This document shows, piece after piece, positions 45,102 through 53,644 of a stretch of DNA of 64,000 nucleotides. The first letter of the stretch is position 1. Each line of letters begins with the position of its first letter. Source of the DNA: Aeolococcus sp050734155 (GTDB lineage: Bacteria > Chloroflexota > Dormibacteria > Aeolococcales > Aeolococcaceae). A program made the translations under genes and the position numbers. The notes beneath the pieces are model-generated. The model was given only the letters and a program-made list of their open reading frames with translations, was not told where the DNA came from and did not search any database. The stretch lies in the NCBI GenBank assembly GCA_050734155.1, contig JBOHUD010000023.1, forward strand, positions 84,825 through 148,824. The letters are read 5' to 3'.

Positions 45102-46034
45102 TCAGCGGGACCCCGGCGCCGGCGATCGCACGGCGGGGTCGGAGCGCAGCCCCTCGCCGCCAAGCCCCCCTGATCTCAACCCGGGAGCGGCGCATGCCTC
45201 GCGGTTGGCACCGATCTCAGCGTTGAAGGCTCCGCCCACCATGATGATCTGCCCGAGCAGGAAGAAGTAGAAGAGCAGAACGAAGATGAAACCAAACGTC
45301 TGTCCCCATTGCGGGCTGTTGGTCACCAGCTTGAAATAGAGCGGGAACGCCAGCGTCAGAACCTCGAAGAGCACCCCGGCGGCGATCGAGCCGGGGAGGA
45401 TGTCGCGCAGGTGCTGCCGACGATGGGGCACGACGTAATAGATGACCGCGAACAGCACGGAGGCATCCACGATGCCGGCGGCAACCTGGATGATCAGGCC
45501 CACGACGCTGCTGCGCAGGAAGTCGGGGACGCCGGGAAGCGACTGCAGCAGCGAGAGCAGGCTGCCGCTGGCCACCAGCGGCACCGCCATCACAGTGAAG
45601 ATCACCACCATGCCGATGGCCATCGCCTTCTGGGCGAGGAAGCCGCGCGACCTGCATGGGTAGAGGCTGTTCAGCCCGTTCTCGATGGCGCTGAACAGAC
45701 CGGCTCCGCTCCAGACCAGCCCCAGGATTCCGACGATGGCCAGCAGCCCGGTGCTGCGGCGGAAGTCGTCGAGCGCGGTGATGATCTGGCAGGTGCCGCC
45801 CCCTGGGTGGTGGGCATGGCAGGAGGGAAAGGCCGCCAGCACCTGCTGCTCCACCGTCGTCCTGGTGCCCGGGTCCTGGAGGGCGAGGCCCACCAGCGTC
45901 ACCGCCAGGATGACCATGGGAAAGAAGGCGAAGAACAGGTTCCAGGCCACGATGGTGGCCCAGTTCGGGCCCCGCGCGTCGAGAAAGCGGCGCACTGCCC
46001 GGACCGGCAGCGACCTGACCAGCCTGCCCCTCAT
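45102..46034 (-). CDS. YihY/BrkB-family membrane protein
   Basis: A 310-residue protein with about six transmembrane segments and the family's N-terminal motif ATIVAWNLFFAFFPMVILAV, plus GAGLFSAIENGLNSLYP in the middle and PGSIAAGVLFEVLTLAF later. Once annotated as ribonuclease BN, the family's function is unclear; export or membrane-organisation roles have been suggested. The C-terminal 30 residues are basic and disordered-looking. It lies just downstream of the GNAT gene on the same strand. Confidence 0.88.
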   Translation of the reverse strand: MRGRLVRSLPVRAVRRFLDARGPNWATIVAWNLFFAFFPMVILAVTLVGLALQDPGTRTTVEQQVLAAFPSCHAHHPGGGTCQIITALDDFRRSTGLLAIVGILGLVWSGAGLFSAIENGLNSLYPCRSRGFLAQKAMAIGMVVIFTVMAVPLVASGSLLSLLQSLPGVPDFLRSSVVGLIIQVAAGIVDASVLFAVIYYVVPHRRQHLRDILPGSIAAGVLFEVLTLAFPLYFKLVTNSPQWGQTFGFIFVLLFYFFLLGQIIMVGGAFNAEIGANREACAAPGLRSGGLGGEGLRSDPAVRSPAPGSR

Positions 46035-46061
46035 GTCGCCGATGCTAGGCGATGGGGGCGG

Positions 46062-46616
46062 TCAGTCCCCGGCGACGGCGATCCGCCCTTGGTAGTCGGG
46101 GTGGTCGCGGAAGACCGCCATCCGCTCGACGTCGATGAGCTCGCCGTCACGCCAGTAATGGCGGCGCTTGATGCCCTCGCTGACGAAGCCAGCCTTCTCG
46201 TAGCTGCGCCGGGCGCGGTCGTTGCCGGCATAGACGTCCAGATTCACCTTCTCCATGGCCAGGTGCAGGAAGGCGTACTCCACCGCCAGCATGCACGCCT
46301 CGGTCCCGTAGCCGCGCCCCCATCGTTGCGGTGGACCGATCCAGATGCCCCAGGTGCAGCGGCGGTTGCGGTGGTCGAGGCCGTGCAGGCCGGTGGCACC
46401 GATGAAGGCATGGTCATCGAGGCATTCGATCGCCCAGAGCACCTCGTCTGGCGATTCCGCCGCCACCCAGGCCCGTGCCTTCTCCAGAGAGTACGGCCCC
46501 TGGGCCCACTGCGCGAGGTTGGCCACGACCTGGGGACTGGCGAGGATGTCGGCGATGGCGGGGGCGTCCTCGGGACGCCGAGCACGGAGTCTCACCAGCC
46601 TGCCGGTGACGTCCAT
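46062..46616 (-). CDS. GNAT-family N-acetyltransferase (RimJ/RimL-like)
   Basis: A 184-residue acetyltransferase. N-terminal RLVRLRARRPEDAPAI, the acetyl-CoA-binding region RWGRGYGTEACMLAVEYAF and VYAGNDRARRSYEKAGF match ribosomal-protein/amine N-acetyltransferases. Acceptor substrate unknown. ATG at 46616 follows the stop of the dehydrogenase gene by 1 base. Confidence 0.88.
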   Translation of the reverse strand: MDVTGRLVRLRARRPEDAPAIADILASPQVVANLAQWAQGPYSLEKARAWVAAESPDEVLWAIECLDDHAFIGATGLHGLDHRNRRCTWGIWIGPPQRWGRGYGTEACMLAVEYAFLHLAMEKVNLDVYAGNDRARRSYEKAGFVSEGIKRRHYWRDGELIDVERMAVFRDHPDYQGRIAVAGD

Positions 46617-46617
46617 G

Positions 46618-47718
46618 TCAGGGCGCGACGGCCGCGCTCTCCAGCTCCGCGATGACCGCATCGGCGACCTGCGATGTGCCCACCGAGGTGGGATCGTCGC
46701 GGCTCGGCTTCATGTCGTAGGTGACGCTCCTCCCCTGCGCGATGACAGTGGCGATGGCGGCTTCGAGACGGTCGCCGCAGTCCTTCTCACCGATGTGGCG
46801 CAGCATCATCATTCCGGTGAGCATCATCGCCATGGGGTTGGCGACATTCTTGCCCGCGTACTTCGGCGCGCTGCCATGGGTGGCCTCGAAGAGGGCGATC
46901 TCGTCGCCGGTGTTGGCACCGGGGGCCAGCCCGAGGCCACCCACCAGGCCGGCGCAGAGGTCGCTGAGGATGTCGCCGAACAGGTTGGGCATCACCATCA
47001 CGTCGTACAGCTCGGGCTTCTGCACAAGCTGCATGGCCATGTTGTCGACGATGCGGTCCTCGAACTCGATCTGCGGGAAATCCCTGGCGACCTCCTCGGC
47101 GACACGGAGCCACAGGCCCTCGGTGTGCTTCATGATGTTGGCCTTGTGCACCGCGGTCACCTTGTGACGGCGGTTGTCGATCGCCCACTGGAACGCGAAG
47201 CGGAAGACGCGCCGCGTGGCCGTGATGCTGGTGGGCTTGATGCTGATGCCCGAGTCGTCGCGGATGCGCCGGCCGTTGAGCCGCTCGATGGTCTCGATGA
47301 GCTCGTGGGTCTCCTTCTCCCCCTCGGCGAACTCGATCCCGGCATAGAGGTCCTCGGTGTTCTCGCGCACCACCACCAGGTCGACGTCCTGGTAGCGACT
47401 GCGCACACCCGGGTACCACTTCGTCGGTCGCACCAGCGCGAAGAGGTCGAGCTCGCGACGCAGGGCCACGTTGACGCTGCGCATGCCCTTGCCGACGGGG
47501 GTGGTGAGCGGGCCCTTGATGGCCACCTTGTTCCTGCGGATCGAGTCGAGCACATGGTCGGGCATGGGGGTGCCGAACTCCTCCACCACGTCGAGCCCGG
47601 CGTTCTGAACGTCCCATTCGATGTCCACCCCGGTGGCGTCGATCACCCGGCGCGCCGCCTCGCTGACCTCGTACCCGATCCCGTCACCGGGTATCAACGT
47701 GATCGTGTGGCGTGCCAT
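46618..47718 (-). CDS. Isocitrate dehydrogenase (NAD-type)
   Basis: A 366-residue beta-decarboxylating dehydrogenase of the isocitrate/isopropylmalate family. TLIPGDGIGYEV and VVRENTEDLYAGIEF fit the isocitrate subgroup, and PNLFGDILSDLCAGLVGG with HGSAPKYAGKNVANP form the metal and cofactor sites. The NAD preference is inferred from similarity to compact NAD enzymes. ATG at 47718 is used; the frame runs far upstream without family features. It is divergent from a formyltransferase-like gene. Confidence 0.88.
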   Translation of the reverse strand: MARHTITLIPGDGIGYEVSEAARRVIDATGVDIEWDVQNAGLDVVEEFGTPMPDHVLDSIRRNKVAIKGPLTTPVGKGMRSVNVALRRELDLFALVRPTKWYPGVRSRYQDVDLVVVRENTEDLYAGIEFAEGEKETHELIETIERLNGRRIRDDSGISIKPTSITATRRVFRFAFQWAIDNRRHKVTAVHKANIMKHTEGLWLRVAEEVARDFPQIEFEDRIVDNMAMQLVQKPELYDVMVMPNLFGDILSDLCAGLVGGLGLAPGANTGDEIALFEATHGSAPKYAGKNVANPMAMMLTGMMMLRHIGEKDCGDRLEAAIATVIAQGRSVTYDMKPSRDDPTSVGTSQVADAVIAELESAAVAP

Positions 47719-47860
47719 CCTGCGGACCTCCTCCGTGGTTCTGGGGGCTGCGAGTCTCGCAAATCGGCGGCGCCGGGCGACCCTGGCGTGACCACACTCG
47801 GCTGGGCCCGGCGGACTTCTCCGGCGGCACGGTCGGAGCGCGGCGCTAGGATTGGGCGCG

Positions 47861-48841
47861 GTGGGAACGCGATCGATGGCGCTCGACCAGTTGCGCGAAT
47901 CGTTGTGGGCACGCCCCGAGTTCTCCTTCATCCCCGATCGCGACATCGAACCGCTCCATGGAGAGGCGCGGTCACAGGGGGGACGACGCCTGCTCTTCGC
48001 CGGCTTCCCCTCCGACTTCAGCATGGCCTTCCTGCTCACCCTGCTCGACCTCGACGGCATCGACGTGGTCGGGTTGCTCACCTCGCCGGGCGCGCACCCG
48101 GCGATCCTCGGCGACAACGCGCTCAGTCGCATCGCCGATCACCTCGGCATCCCCCTTCTGCGCGCCTGGCGCGTCAACGACGAGCACACCATCCTCGACC
48201 TCGCCGCCCTCGAGCTCGAGGGGGTGGTCATGGCCAGCTTCGACCAGATCATCGGAATCCGCGCCCTGGGCGTTCCACGTCAGGGCTGGATGAATGTCCA
48301 CCCCAGCGCGCTCCCCGCTCGGCGCGGCCCGGAGCCCGTCTACTGGACCATCGCCGATGGCGACCGCTCGGCCGGCATCACCCTGCACCGAGCGGTCCCC
48401 AAGGTCGATGCCGGCCCCATCCTGGCGCAGGACACCCTGGAGGTTGCCCCCGAAGACACCTCGGGAACCCTGGCGCGAAGACTCTGCGAGACCGGAGGGG
48501 CGCTGCTCGGCGGCGCCGTGCAACGGTTGCTCAGCGGCGATCCCGGCGATCCCATCGACCTCAGCGGGGCCACCTACGCGCCGTCGGTGGGCCACCGCCA
48601 TGTCGACGCGGCCGCCTCCGCCGTGGCAGCGCTGCGCATGATCCGCGCCGGGGTTCCCAACATGCCCGCCTGGACGCTGATCGGCGGACGGGTAACCTAC
48701 GTGCGCCGTGCCCATGCGGGCATCCCCGCGGCGGGCGAGCCGGGCCTGGTCTTCGCCGACGGCGCCATCACCCTGGACGACCTCGGTGAGCAGTGCGGAT
48801 GTCATCACAATCTGGTGTCCTGTCCGCACCTCCAGGAATGA
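47861..48841 (+). CDS. Formyltransferase-like protein with Cys/His-rich tail
   Basis: About 326 residues, related to methionyl-tRNA formyltransferase. The catalytic trio appears: Asn and His in MNVHPSALPARRGPEP and Asp in KVDAGPILAQDTL. The usual Fmt C-terminal RNA-binding domain is reduced, and the protein ends in CGCHHNLVSCPH, a probable metal-binding cluster. It is therefore a paralogue of Fmt, possibly acting on sugars or amines. The start is uncertain: GTG at 47861 is preferred, with TTG at 47852 and ATG at 47876 as alternatives. It is followed 18 bases later by a receiver gene. Confidence 0.78.
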   Translation: MGTRSMALDQLRESLWARPEFSFIPDRDIEPLHGEARSQGGRRLLFAGFPSDFSMAFLLTLLDLDGIDVVGLLTSPGAHPAILGDNALSRIADHLGIPLLRAWRVNDEHTILDLAALELEGVVMASFDQIIGIRALGVPRQGWMNVHPSALPARRGPEPVYWTIADGDRSAGITLHRAVPKVDAGPILAQDTLEVAPEDTSGTLARRLCETGGALLGGAVQRLLSGDPGDPIDLSGATYAPSVGHRHVDAAASAVAALRMIRAGVPNMPAWTLIGGRVTYVRRAHAGIPAAGEPGLVFADGAITLDDLGEQCGCHHNLVSCPHLQE

Positions 48842-48859
48842 GCCGGTAGGATCGGCCAG

Positions 48860-49294
48860 ATGGAACTGTCGCCGATCCTGGTGGTCGAGGACGATGAGCT
48901 CGTCCGATCCTTCCTGTGCCGGGCCCTGACCGGCCTCAGCGGTGATGTCGACGACTGCGCCACCGGAGCCGGGGCATTGCGCGCCGTGGCCAGGCGCCGC
49001 TATGGCGCGATCCTGCTCGACGGCCTGCTGCCCGACATCCACGGCATCGAGCTGGCGCGGGAGCTGATCGGACACCGCAACGCCAGCCACAGCGGCATCT
49101 GCTTCGTCAGCGGCTCGCTGCGCACCCCGTTCTCGATGCGCAGCGGGGTCAGTGCCCTGCCCAAGCCTCTCCGCCTGCGTGAGCTGCTCGACGCCGTCGG
49201 GCTGCTGCTCACCTGGCACCACGGCACCAGCGGATCCAGCGCACAGCGCCTGGGCGCGCTCGAGGTGCTGCGCGCCGACCTCCTGGTGAGCTGA
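48860..49294 (+). CDS. Stand-alone receiver-domain protein
   Basis: A 144-residue receiver. VVEDDELVR gives the acidic pair, LLDGLLPDIHG the phospho-acceptor Asp, and LPKPLRLREL the conserved Lys. The C-terminal 30 residues form an extra helix. ATG start at 48860. The next gene starts 3 bases after its stop, so the two are an obvious pair. Confidence 0.85.
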   Translation: MELSPILVVEDDELVRSFLCRALTGLSGDVDDCATGAGALRAVARRRYGAILLDGLLPDIHGIELARELIGHRNASHSGICFVSGSLRTPFSMRSGVSALPKPLRLRELLDAVGLLLTWHHGTSGSSAQRLGALEVLRADLLVS

Positions 49295-49297
49295 GCG

Positions 49298-49717
49298 GTG
49301 AGCCCGATGGAGCTGCCGCCCATCTCCCAGCTGCCCTGGGCGGTCGGACACGATCGCTTCCTGGCGGCAGCGGCTGCCATCCCCGGCGAGGGTGCCTGCT
49401 GCCTGTTCGTCATCGATGAGACCATCCCCGCCGGCGCCCGCTCGGGGTACGCCGCGCTGGTCATCGCCTACGCCAGGGCCAGCGAGCCGGTGACCATCCT
49501 CGAGGGTGGCGCGGCGGCCCTGCTGATCCGAGATGGCGGCGTGGCCTCCGGCCAGGTGGCGGCGCGGCGGCTGCTCAAGCAGATGAGCCGGCTGGGCCTC
49601 CAGGACACCCTGCGGGCGGGCGTCGCCCCGCTGACAGGTGGCGTCGACGCCGCCATCGCCAGCGCGCGCGCCCTGGCCTCGGCCGCGCCCGCCGGCGAGG
49701 TGGCCGTCGCGGCCTGA
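49298..49717 (+). CDS. Degenerate GGDEF-like protein
   Basis: A 139-residue protein with no firm family match. The order of segments follows a GGDEF domain: ALVIAYARASEPVTILEGGAAALLI aligns with the RxGGDEF strand region, then RLLKQMSRLG and GVAPLTGGVDAAIASARALASA at the SIGVA/AD-helix region. Where GGDEF should be, I read GGAAA, so diguanylate cyclase activity is unlikely. GTG at 49298 or ATG at 49307 may be the start. It is paired with a receiver protein and may be its output or a c-di-GMP/nucleotide sensor; this is inference. Confidence 0.5.
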   Translation: MSPMELPPISQLPWAVGHDRFLAAAAAIPGEGACCLFVIDETIPAGARSGYAALVIAYARASEPVTILEGGAAALLIRDGGVASGQVAARRLLKQMSRLGLQDTLRAGVAPLTGGVDAAIASARALASAAPAGEVAVAA

Positions 49718-49739
49718 CTGACGCCTCTGGGGTCGCCGT

Positions 49740-51146
49740 TCAGATACTGGAGGCGAGGGCCCGGGGCCTCGATCGCTCGCCCCCCGGCCGGTTGCCGGGC
49801 CAGGCCAGGATGACCACCCCGGCGATGAGCGCGACGGTGAGGAGATGCAGTGGTTTCAGGATGGGGGTCTGCAACCACAGCGTGTCGATGGCGGAGAGGT
49901 CGAGGAGCGCCAGCCCAGCCAGCAGCACGGTGGCGTCCACGCGCAGGGGGTTGATCGGGGTTCCCCGCGCACGCGGCCCGCGCGGCAGTGCGGCCAGGAC
50001 CAGCGCGACCAGCACGAGGATGAGCATGCAGTCCTGGGCGTAGAGGTGGGGATCGAGCAGCAGCCCGAGGCACACGGCGGCCAGCCCGTGGCGCAGCGGG
50101 AGCGGCCGGTCGCGCCAGCGCCCGCGCATCGCCCAGGCGAAGAAGCCGACCAGGGCTGCCGCCGCCGCCCCGGTGGCGACGTCGACCGCCAGGGGATCCT
50201 GCTGGCCGAAGACGGCGGCGGCGAGACCGATCAGTCCCTCCATGTTGGGCAGCGCCCCCTCCCACGCCGTCTGTCCCACCGCCCCGGCGCCCGACACGTG
50301 CGCGCTGAGCACGCTGGTGAGGTAGTGGGCGTAGTTGAGGTTGGCGGGGATCCCCGTCCAGGGGAGCGCCGCCAGCGTGACCGCCGCGACCGCTCCGATC
50401 ATCCCCGCCGCGACCCGCCAGCGTCCGGTGACCAGGAGCCAGACCAGGACCAGCAGCAGCAGCGGCGGTTTCAGCCATAGCACGGTGAGCGCGGCACCCG
50501 CCAGCCAGGGATGACCGCGCCGGCCGGCCGCGAGCGCGCCCAGGCAGCCGAGCAGCATGACCAACGACCACTGCCCCTCGGTGAAGGTCTGGTAGGCCGG
50601 AAAGCAGGCGAGCACCACCAGCAACGCCAGGGCCCGGATGCGCAGGTCTCGCCCGCGCGTGAGCAGGAGCGCGCACGCGAGCGCAAGCAGCAGTGACACC
50701 GCCAGCCAGACGAGGCGAGCCCCTGCCTCGGGCAGCAGCGACAGTGGCGAGAGCAGCGCCGCCGCGGATGGAGGATTGATGAAAGGCATGTAGCCGGCGT
50801 AGCCGGTCGGGTGGTTGTAGATGCGCCGCTCCAGCGCCGTCATCGCGCCGGCGTCGTACAGCGACTGCGGCTGGTGTCCATGGACCAGCGACGCCGCGGA
50901 GTAGAACGCGAAGAAATCGTGGTGGCCCGCCTGGGTGATCGGGCCGCTGAGCTCTGCCACCGCCGACCCGATCCACAGGGCACCGAGCAGGGTGCCGGCG
51001 GCACCAGCGATGATCAGCACCCACGGAGCGGCGGGGGTGCCCAGGGCGCGCAGACAGGCACGTGCGAGCCGCCGGCCCAGAGAGCCCGGGGCGCGGAGTG
51101 GCGGCGAGGCGGCCGCCGGCGCAGGCTCCGTTCCTGGGATGGCCAC
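49740..51146 (-). CDS. GT87-like (DUF2029) membrane mannosyltransferase
   Basis: A 468-residue protein with about ten transmembrane segments. After membrane segment 1, the first loop carries HHDFFAFYSAASLVHG and YMPFINPPSAA, typical of the polyprenol-phosphate-mannose-dependent GT87 family used in actinobacterial lipoglycan synthesis. GTG at 51146 is preferred because the frame upstream runs into the tRNA-Phe gene. It is the only gene between a GGDEF-like protein and that tRNA. Confidence 0.85.
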   Translation of the reverse strand: MAIPGTEPAPAAASPPLRAPGSLGRRLARACLRALGTPAAPWVLIIAGAAGTLLGALWIGSAVAELSGPITQAGHHDFFAFYSAASLVHGHQPQSLYDAGAMTALERRIYNHPTGYAGYMPFINPPSAAALLSPLSLLPEAGARLVWLAVSLLLALACALLLTRGRDLRIRALALLVVLACFPAYQTFTEGQWSLVMLLGCLGALAAGRRGHPWLAGAALTVLWLKPPLLLLVLVWLLVTGRWRVAAGMIGAVAAVTLAALPWTGIPANLNYAHYLTSVLSAHVSGAGAVGQTAWEGALPNMEGLIGLAAAVFGQQDPLAVDVATGAAAAALVGFFAWAMRGRWRDRPLPLRHGLAAVCLGLLLDPHLYAQDCMLILVLVALVLAALPRGPRARGTPINPLRVDATVLLAGLALLDLSAIDTLWLQTPILKPLHLLTVALIAGVVILAWPGNRPGGERSRPRALASSI

Positions 51147-51197
51147 GCCATGATCGTACGTCACCCCGCCGCGCTGTCCAGGACCGGTGACGCGAGG

Positions 51198-51270
51198 TGC
51201 CGAGGGACAGAATCGAACTGTCGACACCAGGTTTTTCAGACCTGTGCTCTACCAACTGAGCTACCTCGGC
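51198..51270 (-). tRNA. tRNA-Phe (GAA)
   Basis: A 73-base cloverleaf on the minus strand. The 7-base acceptor stem GCCGAGG/CCTCGGC pairs perfectly, D-arm TAGCTCAGTTGGTAGAGCA and T-loop TTCGATTC are standard, and the anticodon loop CTGAAAA holds GAA. The 3' CCA is not encoded. Confidence 0.97.
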
Positions 51271-51353
51271 GCGAGCGGGTAGTGTAGCGAGGCTCCTGAG
51301 CGCGGGCCCGACGCGGAACGGCCACGGCGCGGGGGCGCTCCTACAATCGGGCG

Positions 51354-51986
51354 ATGAGCAGGGTGATCCAGTTGCGCATCCGCGGGCTGGACGACGCCGC
51401 GCGCGACACCGTGCAGAACCGGTTCGCTGAGCTGGTGGCCGGCCGCGAGTGGCGTGACGGCACCCCCTGGCTCGCCGACCAGCGATCCCGCGATCTGCTC
51501 GCGCAGCTGTTCTTCGACCAGGCGCAGGCGCAATCCCTCGCGCACCATGACCGGCAGCTGTCGGCGGCGACGTTCGTGCGCATCGCCGGCGACGAGGCCG
51601 ACGCGCTGGCCCTGCTGTTCATCGCCCGCGACATCTCCGAGCGCTTCTCCGCCGAGGTCGAGGTCCGCGACGCCGACAACCCCATCGCCAAGCTGCGCCA
51701 GATCGACCTCGTCGACGGCCGCCTGCGCGACGGCCGGTCGCTGGAGAGCATCCTGGTGCGTCGCGCCATCTACCGGCGCATGTCGGACGGTTCGCGCATG
51801 GAGATGATCCCGCCACACAGCCGCGGCTCGGCGTTCGGCGAGCCGGTCGGGGGCGACGCCGAACGCAGCTGGAGCTTCATCGTCCACGACATCCGCATCG
51901 TCGACCGATCGTTCCTCGACGCCGAGGCGGAGGCGATGCGCATCTTCCGCGGCTTCCGCGCCCTGCCCTCCGACGATCGCCTGTGA
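51354..51986 (+). CDS. Conserved-looking hypothetical protein
   Basis: A 210-residue soluble protein of no recognised family. It is rich in charged helices, with one hydrophobic stretch (ALALLFIARDIS), and no signal peptide or metal motif. The ATG at 51354 lies 84 bases after the tRNA-Phe gene. Its stop overlaps the dtd GTG by 4 bases, implying coupled translation and perhaps a shared role in translation quality control (inference). Confidence 0.75.
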   Translation: MSRVIQLRIRGLDDAARDTVQNRFAELVAGREWRDGTPWLADQRSRDLLAQLFFDQAQAQSLAHHDRQLSAATFVRIAGDEADALALLFIARDISERFSAEVEVRDADNPIAKLRQIDLVDGRLRDGRSLESILVRRAIYRRMSDGSRMEMIPPHSRGSAFGEPVGGDAERSWSFIVHDIRIVDRSFLDAEAEAMRIFRGFRALPSDDRL

Positions 51987-52450
51987 GGGCGGTGGTGCAG
52001 CGCACCTCCCGCGCGGCCGTCCGCGTCGACGGCAGCGAGGTGGGCCGGATCGACTCGGGCCTGGTCGTCCTGCTCGGTGTCGGACCCGGCGACGACGACC
52101 TGGTCGCCGCTCGCCTGGCGGGCAGGGTGGCCACCCTGCGCATCTTTCCCGATGCTGCCGGCCGGATGAACCTCGATCTCGCCCGAAGCGGTGGGTCCGT
52201 CCTGGTGATCAGCCAGTTCACCCTGTACGCGGATGCGTCGCAGGGACACCGGCCCTCCTTCATCCGCGCCGCCGCGCCCGCCCACGCGGAGCGGCTCTGC
52301 GACGTCTTCGTGGCCGCGCTGCGAGCCCGCGACCTCCGCGTGGCCACGGGCCGGTTCGCCGCTCACATGGAGCTGGAGCTGGTCAACCTGGGCCCGGTCA
52401 CGCTGGTGCTGAGCAGCGGGGAGACCGCCTGGAACACCGATGCCGGCTGA
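51983..52450 (+). CDS. dtd: D-aminoacyl-tRNA deacylase
   Basis: A 155-residue Dtd that hydrolyses D-amino-acid-charged tRNAs. The family motifs SQFTLYAD and NLGPVTLVL (the NxGPVT loop) are both present, as is RPSFIRAA. GTG start at 51983. It is coupled to the hypothetical gene before it and converges on the Nudix-derived gene, 9 bases away. Confidence 0.95.
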   Translation: MRAVVQRTSRAAVRVDGSEVGRIDSGLVVLLGVGPGDDDLVAARLAGRVATLRIFPDAAGRMNLDLARSGGSVLVISQFTLYADASQGHRPSFIRAAAPAHAERLCDVFVAALRARDLRVATGRFAAHMELELVNLGPVTLVLSSGETAWNTDAG

Positions 52451-52459
52451 GCCGCCCGG

Positions 52460-53194
52460 TCAGGCGGCGCGCCGGGCCCGGAGCGAGACCAGCTGCTCGT
52501 TCTCGCCGCCGCTGCCCGCATAGCGGAAGAGCTCGGGCGGCCGCCCGCCCGTGCCCGCGGGGGAGCGGAAGCGAGACACCCGCGCGCGCAGGCTGGCCAC
52601 CTCGCGTTCGGCGACCGGGCGCAGCACCCCGCCATCGCGCAGCTCCTGGATGCGCCGCCGGAAGGTTCGGTCACTGCCCTCGGGTCCGCCGTGGAGCGCC
52701 ACGTGGACACGGAGAAGGTCGTCGCCGGTGAACACGTCCCCGACCAGGGCGGCGGCGGCGCCCACCTGGCGAGCGTCCTGGCGGAGGCGCTCTGTGGCCC
52801 GGCGGAGGGCGGCGCTGTCGCGAGCCTCGAGGCGCACCCCTCGACCCGCGCTGGACCAGGCCCCGGGCCCGTCGATCTCACCGAGGGGGGCGGTGGCGTA
52901 GTACCAGGCGGTCACCGTGCGCAGGCCGCGGCCGGGATCGTCGTCGATGCCGACCAGGTGGAGGCGCTCCCCGCGCCCGCCTTTCCTGGCGGCCGGGTCG
53001 ACACCCGCGGCCGCGGCCAGCCTGAGAGCGGCGGCCGCGAATCGCTCCCTCGCCTCGAGGTCGCCGCGGGGCAGGCCGCGGCGGAGGATGAGCACCTGGA
53101 GAGCGCGGCTGGGGGCCACTCCGGGGTCGGCATCGAAGCCGAACACCGCGATTCCCGCCGCCATCGCCGCCTGGGCTGCCCGTGCCATCAGCAT
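52460..53194 (-). CDS. Degenerate Nudix-derived, NrtR-like regulator
   Basis: A 244-residue protein. The N-terminal ~140 residues resemble a Nudix fold (VLILRRGLPRGDLEARERF, TVTAWYYATAPL), but the Nudix box lacks the paired glutamates, so hydrolysis is unlikely. The C-terminal ~85 residues resemble the NrtR winged-helix (FTGDDLLRVHVAL, RTFRRRIQELRDGGVL, RPPELFRYA). NrtR proteins repress NAD or sugar genes using the dead Nudix domain as ligand sensor. The target is unknown. Confidence 0.68.
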   Translation of the reverse strand: MLMARAAQAAMAAGIAVFGFDADPGVAPSRALQVLILRRGLPRGDLEARERFAAAALRLAAAAGVDPAARKGGRGERLHLVGIDDDPGRGLRTVTAWYYATAPLGEIDGPGAWSSAGRGVRLEARDSAALRRATERLRQDARQVGAAAALVGDVFTGDDLLRVHVALHGGPEGSDRTFRRRIQELRDGGVLRPVAEREVASLRARVSRFRSPAGTGGRPPELFRYAGSGGENEQLVSLRARRAA

Positions 53195-53644
53195 CCTCCT
53201 TGTTTAGGCTGATGATGGCACAAACTGAGCCGGCGGAGTCGCTGTTGCGACGCGGATGACGCGTTTGCTCCCTGCTCCGAAGGCGCTGGAACACCCCCGG
53301 AGCGGGCGGGACCCACCCGGCCCCGCTCCCCTTCCGTCACCCTCCAGTATGTCGGAGAGGCGTGCACGGCCGCTGCCGCGAAACCCGGCTGGACGCCCAC
53401 CCCTGGTCGGTTTCGTGCCGATGCCGTCGAGGATCGCGGCGAGCGTCAAACGCCTCGATCGCGTCCACCGCACCTGCTCGAGCGCCGGACGCTCATCGGG
53501 GTGGGCATCGAACGGCTCGATGCTGCTGCGGGGCCTGGCGTCGAAGGTGCCGCGCAGGGTGGGGCGAGAGCCCGCACTGGCCCGACCGCCGTGGTTGGTT
53601 TTGTGAGGACTCAGCGCCGTGACGGCGTGCCACGCCTATGTGGC
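53195..53644. other. Gene-poor stretch, no convincing ORF
   Basis: About 450 bases between the Nudix-derived gene and a lipoprotein gene. Frames on both strands stay open because of the base composition, but none shows a domain, signal peptide or good ribosome site. It lies at the left edge of the possible island that ends at tRNA-Val. I see no hairpin terminator or obvious repeat here. Confidence 0.5.

Noticed and set aside
49468..51255. 595-codon frame overlapping the GT87-like gene
   Set aside because: It overlaps the tRNA-Phe gene, lacks membrane segments and is rich in Arg/Gly; a shadow frame.
53256..53606. 116-codon plus-strand frame in the gene-poor stretch
   Set aside because: No domain, no ribosome site, composition typical of chance frames in high-GC DNA.
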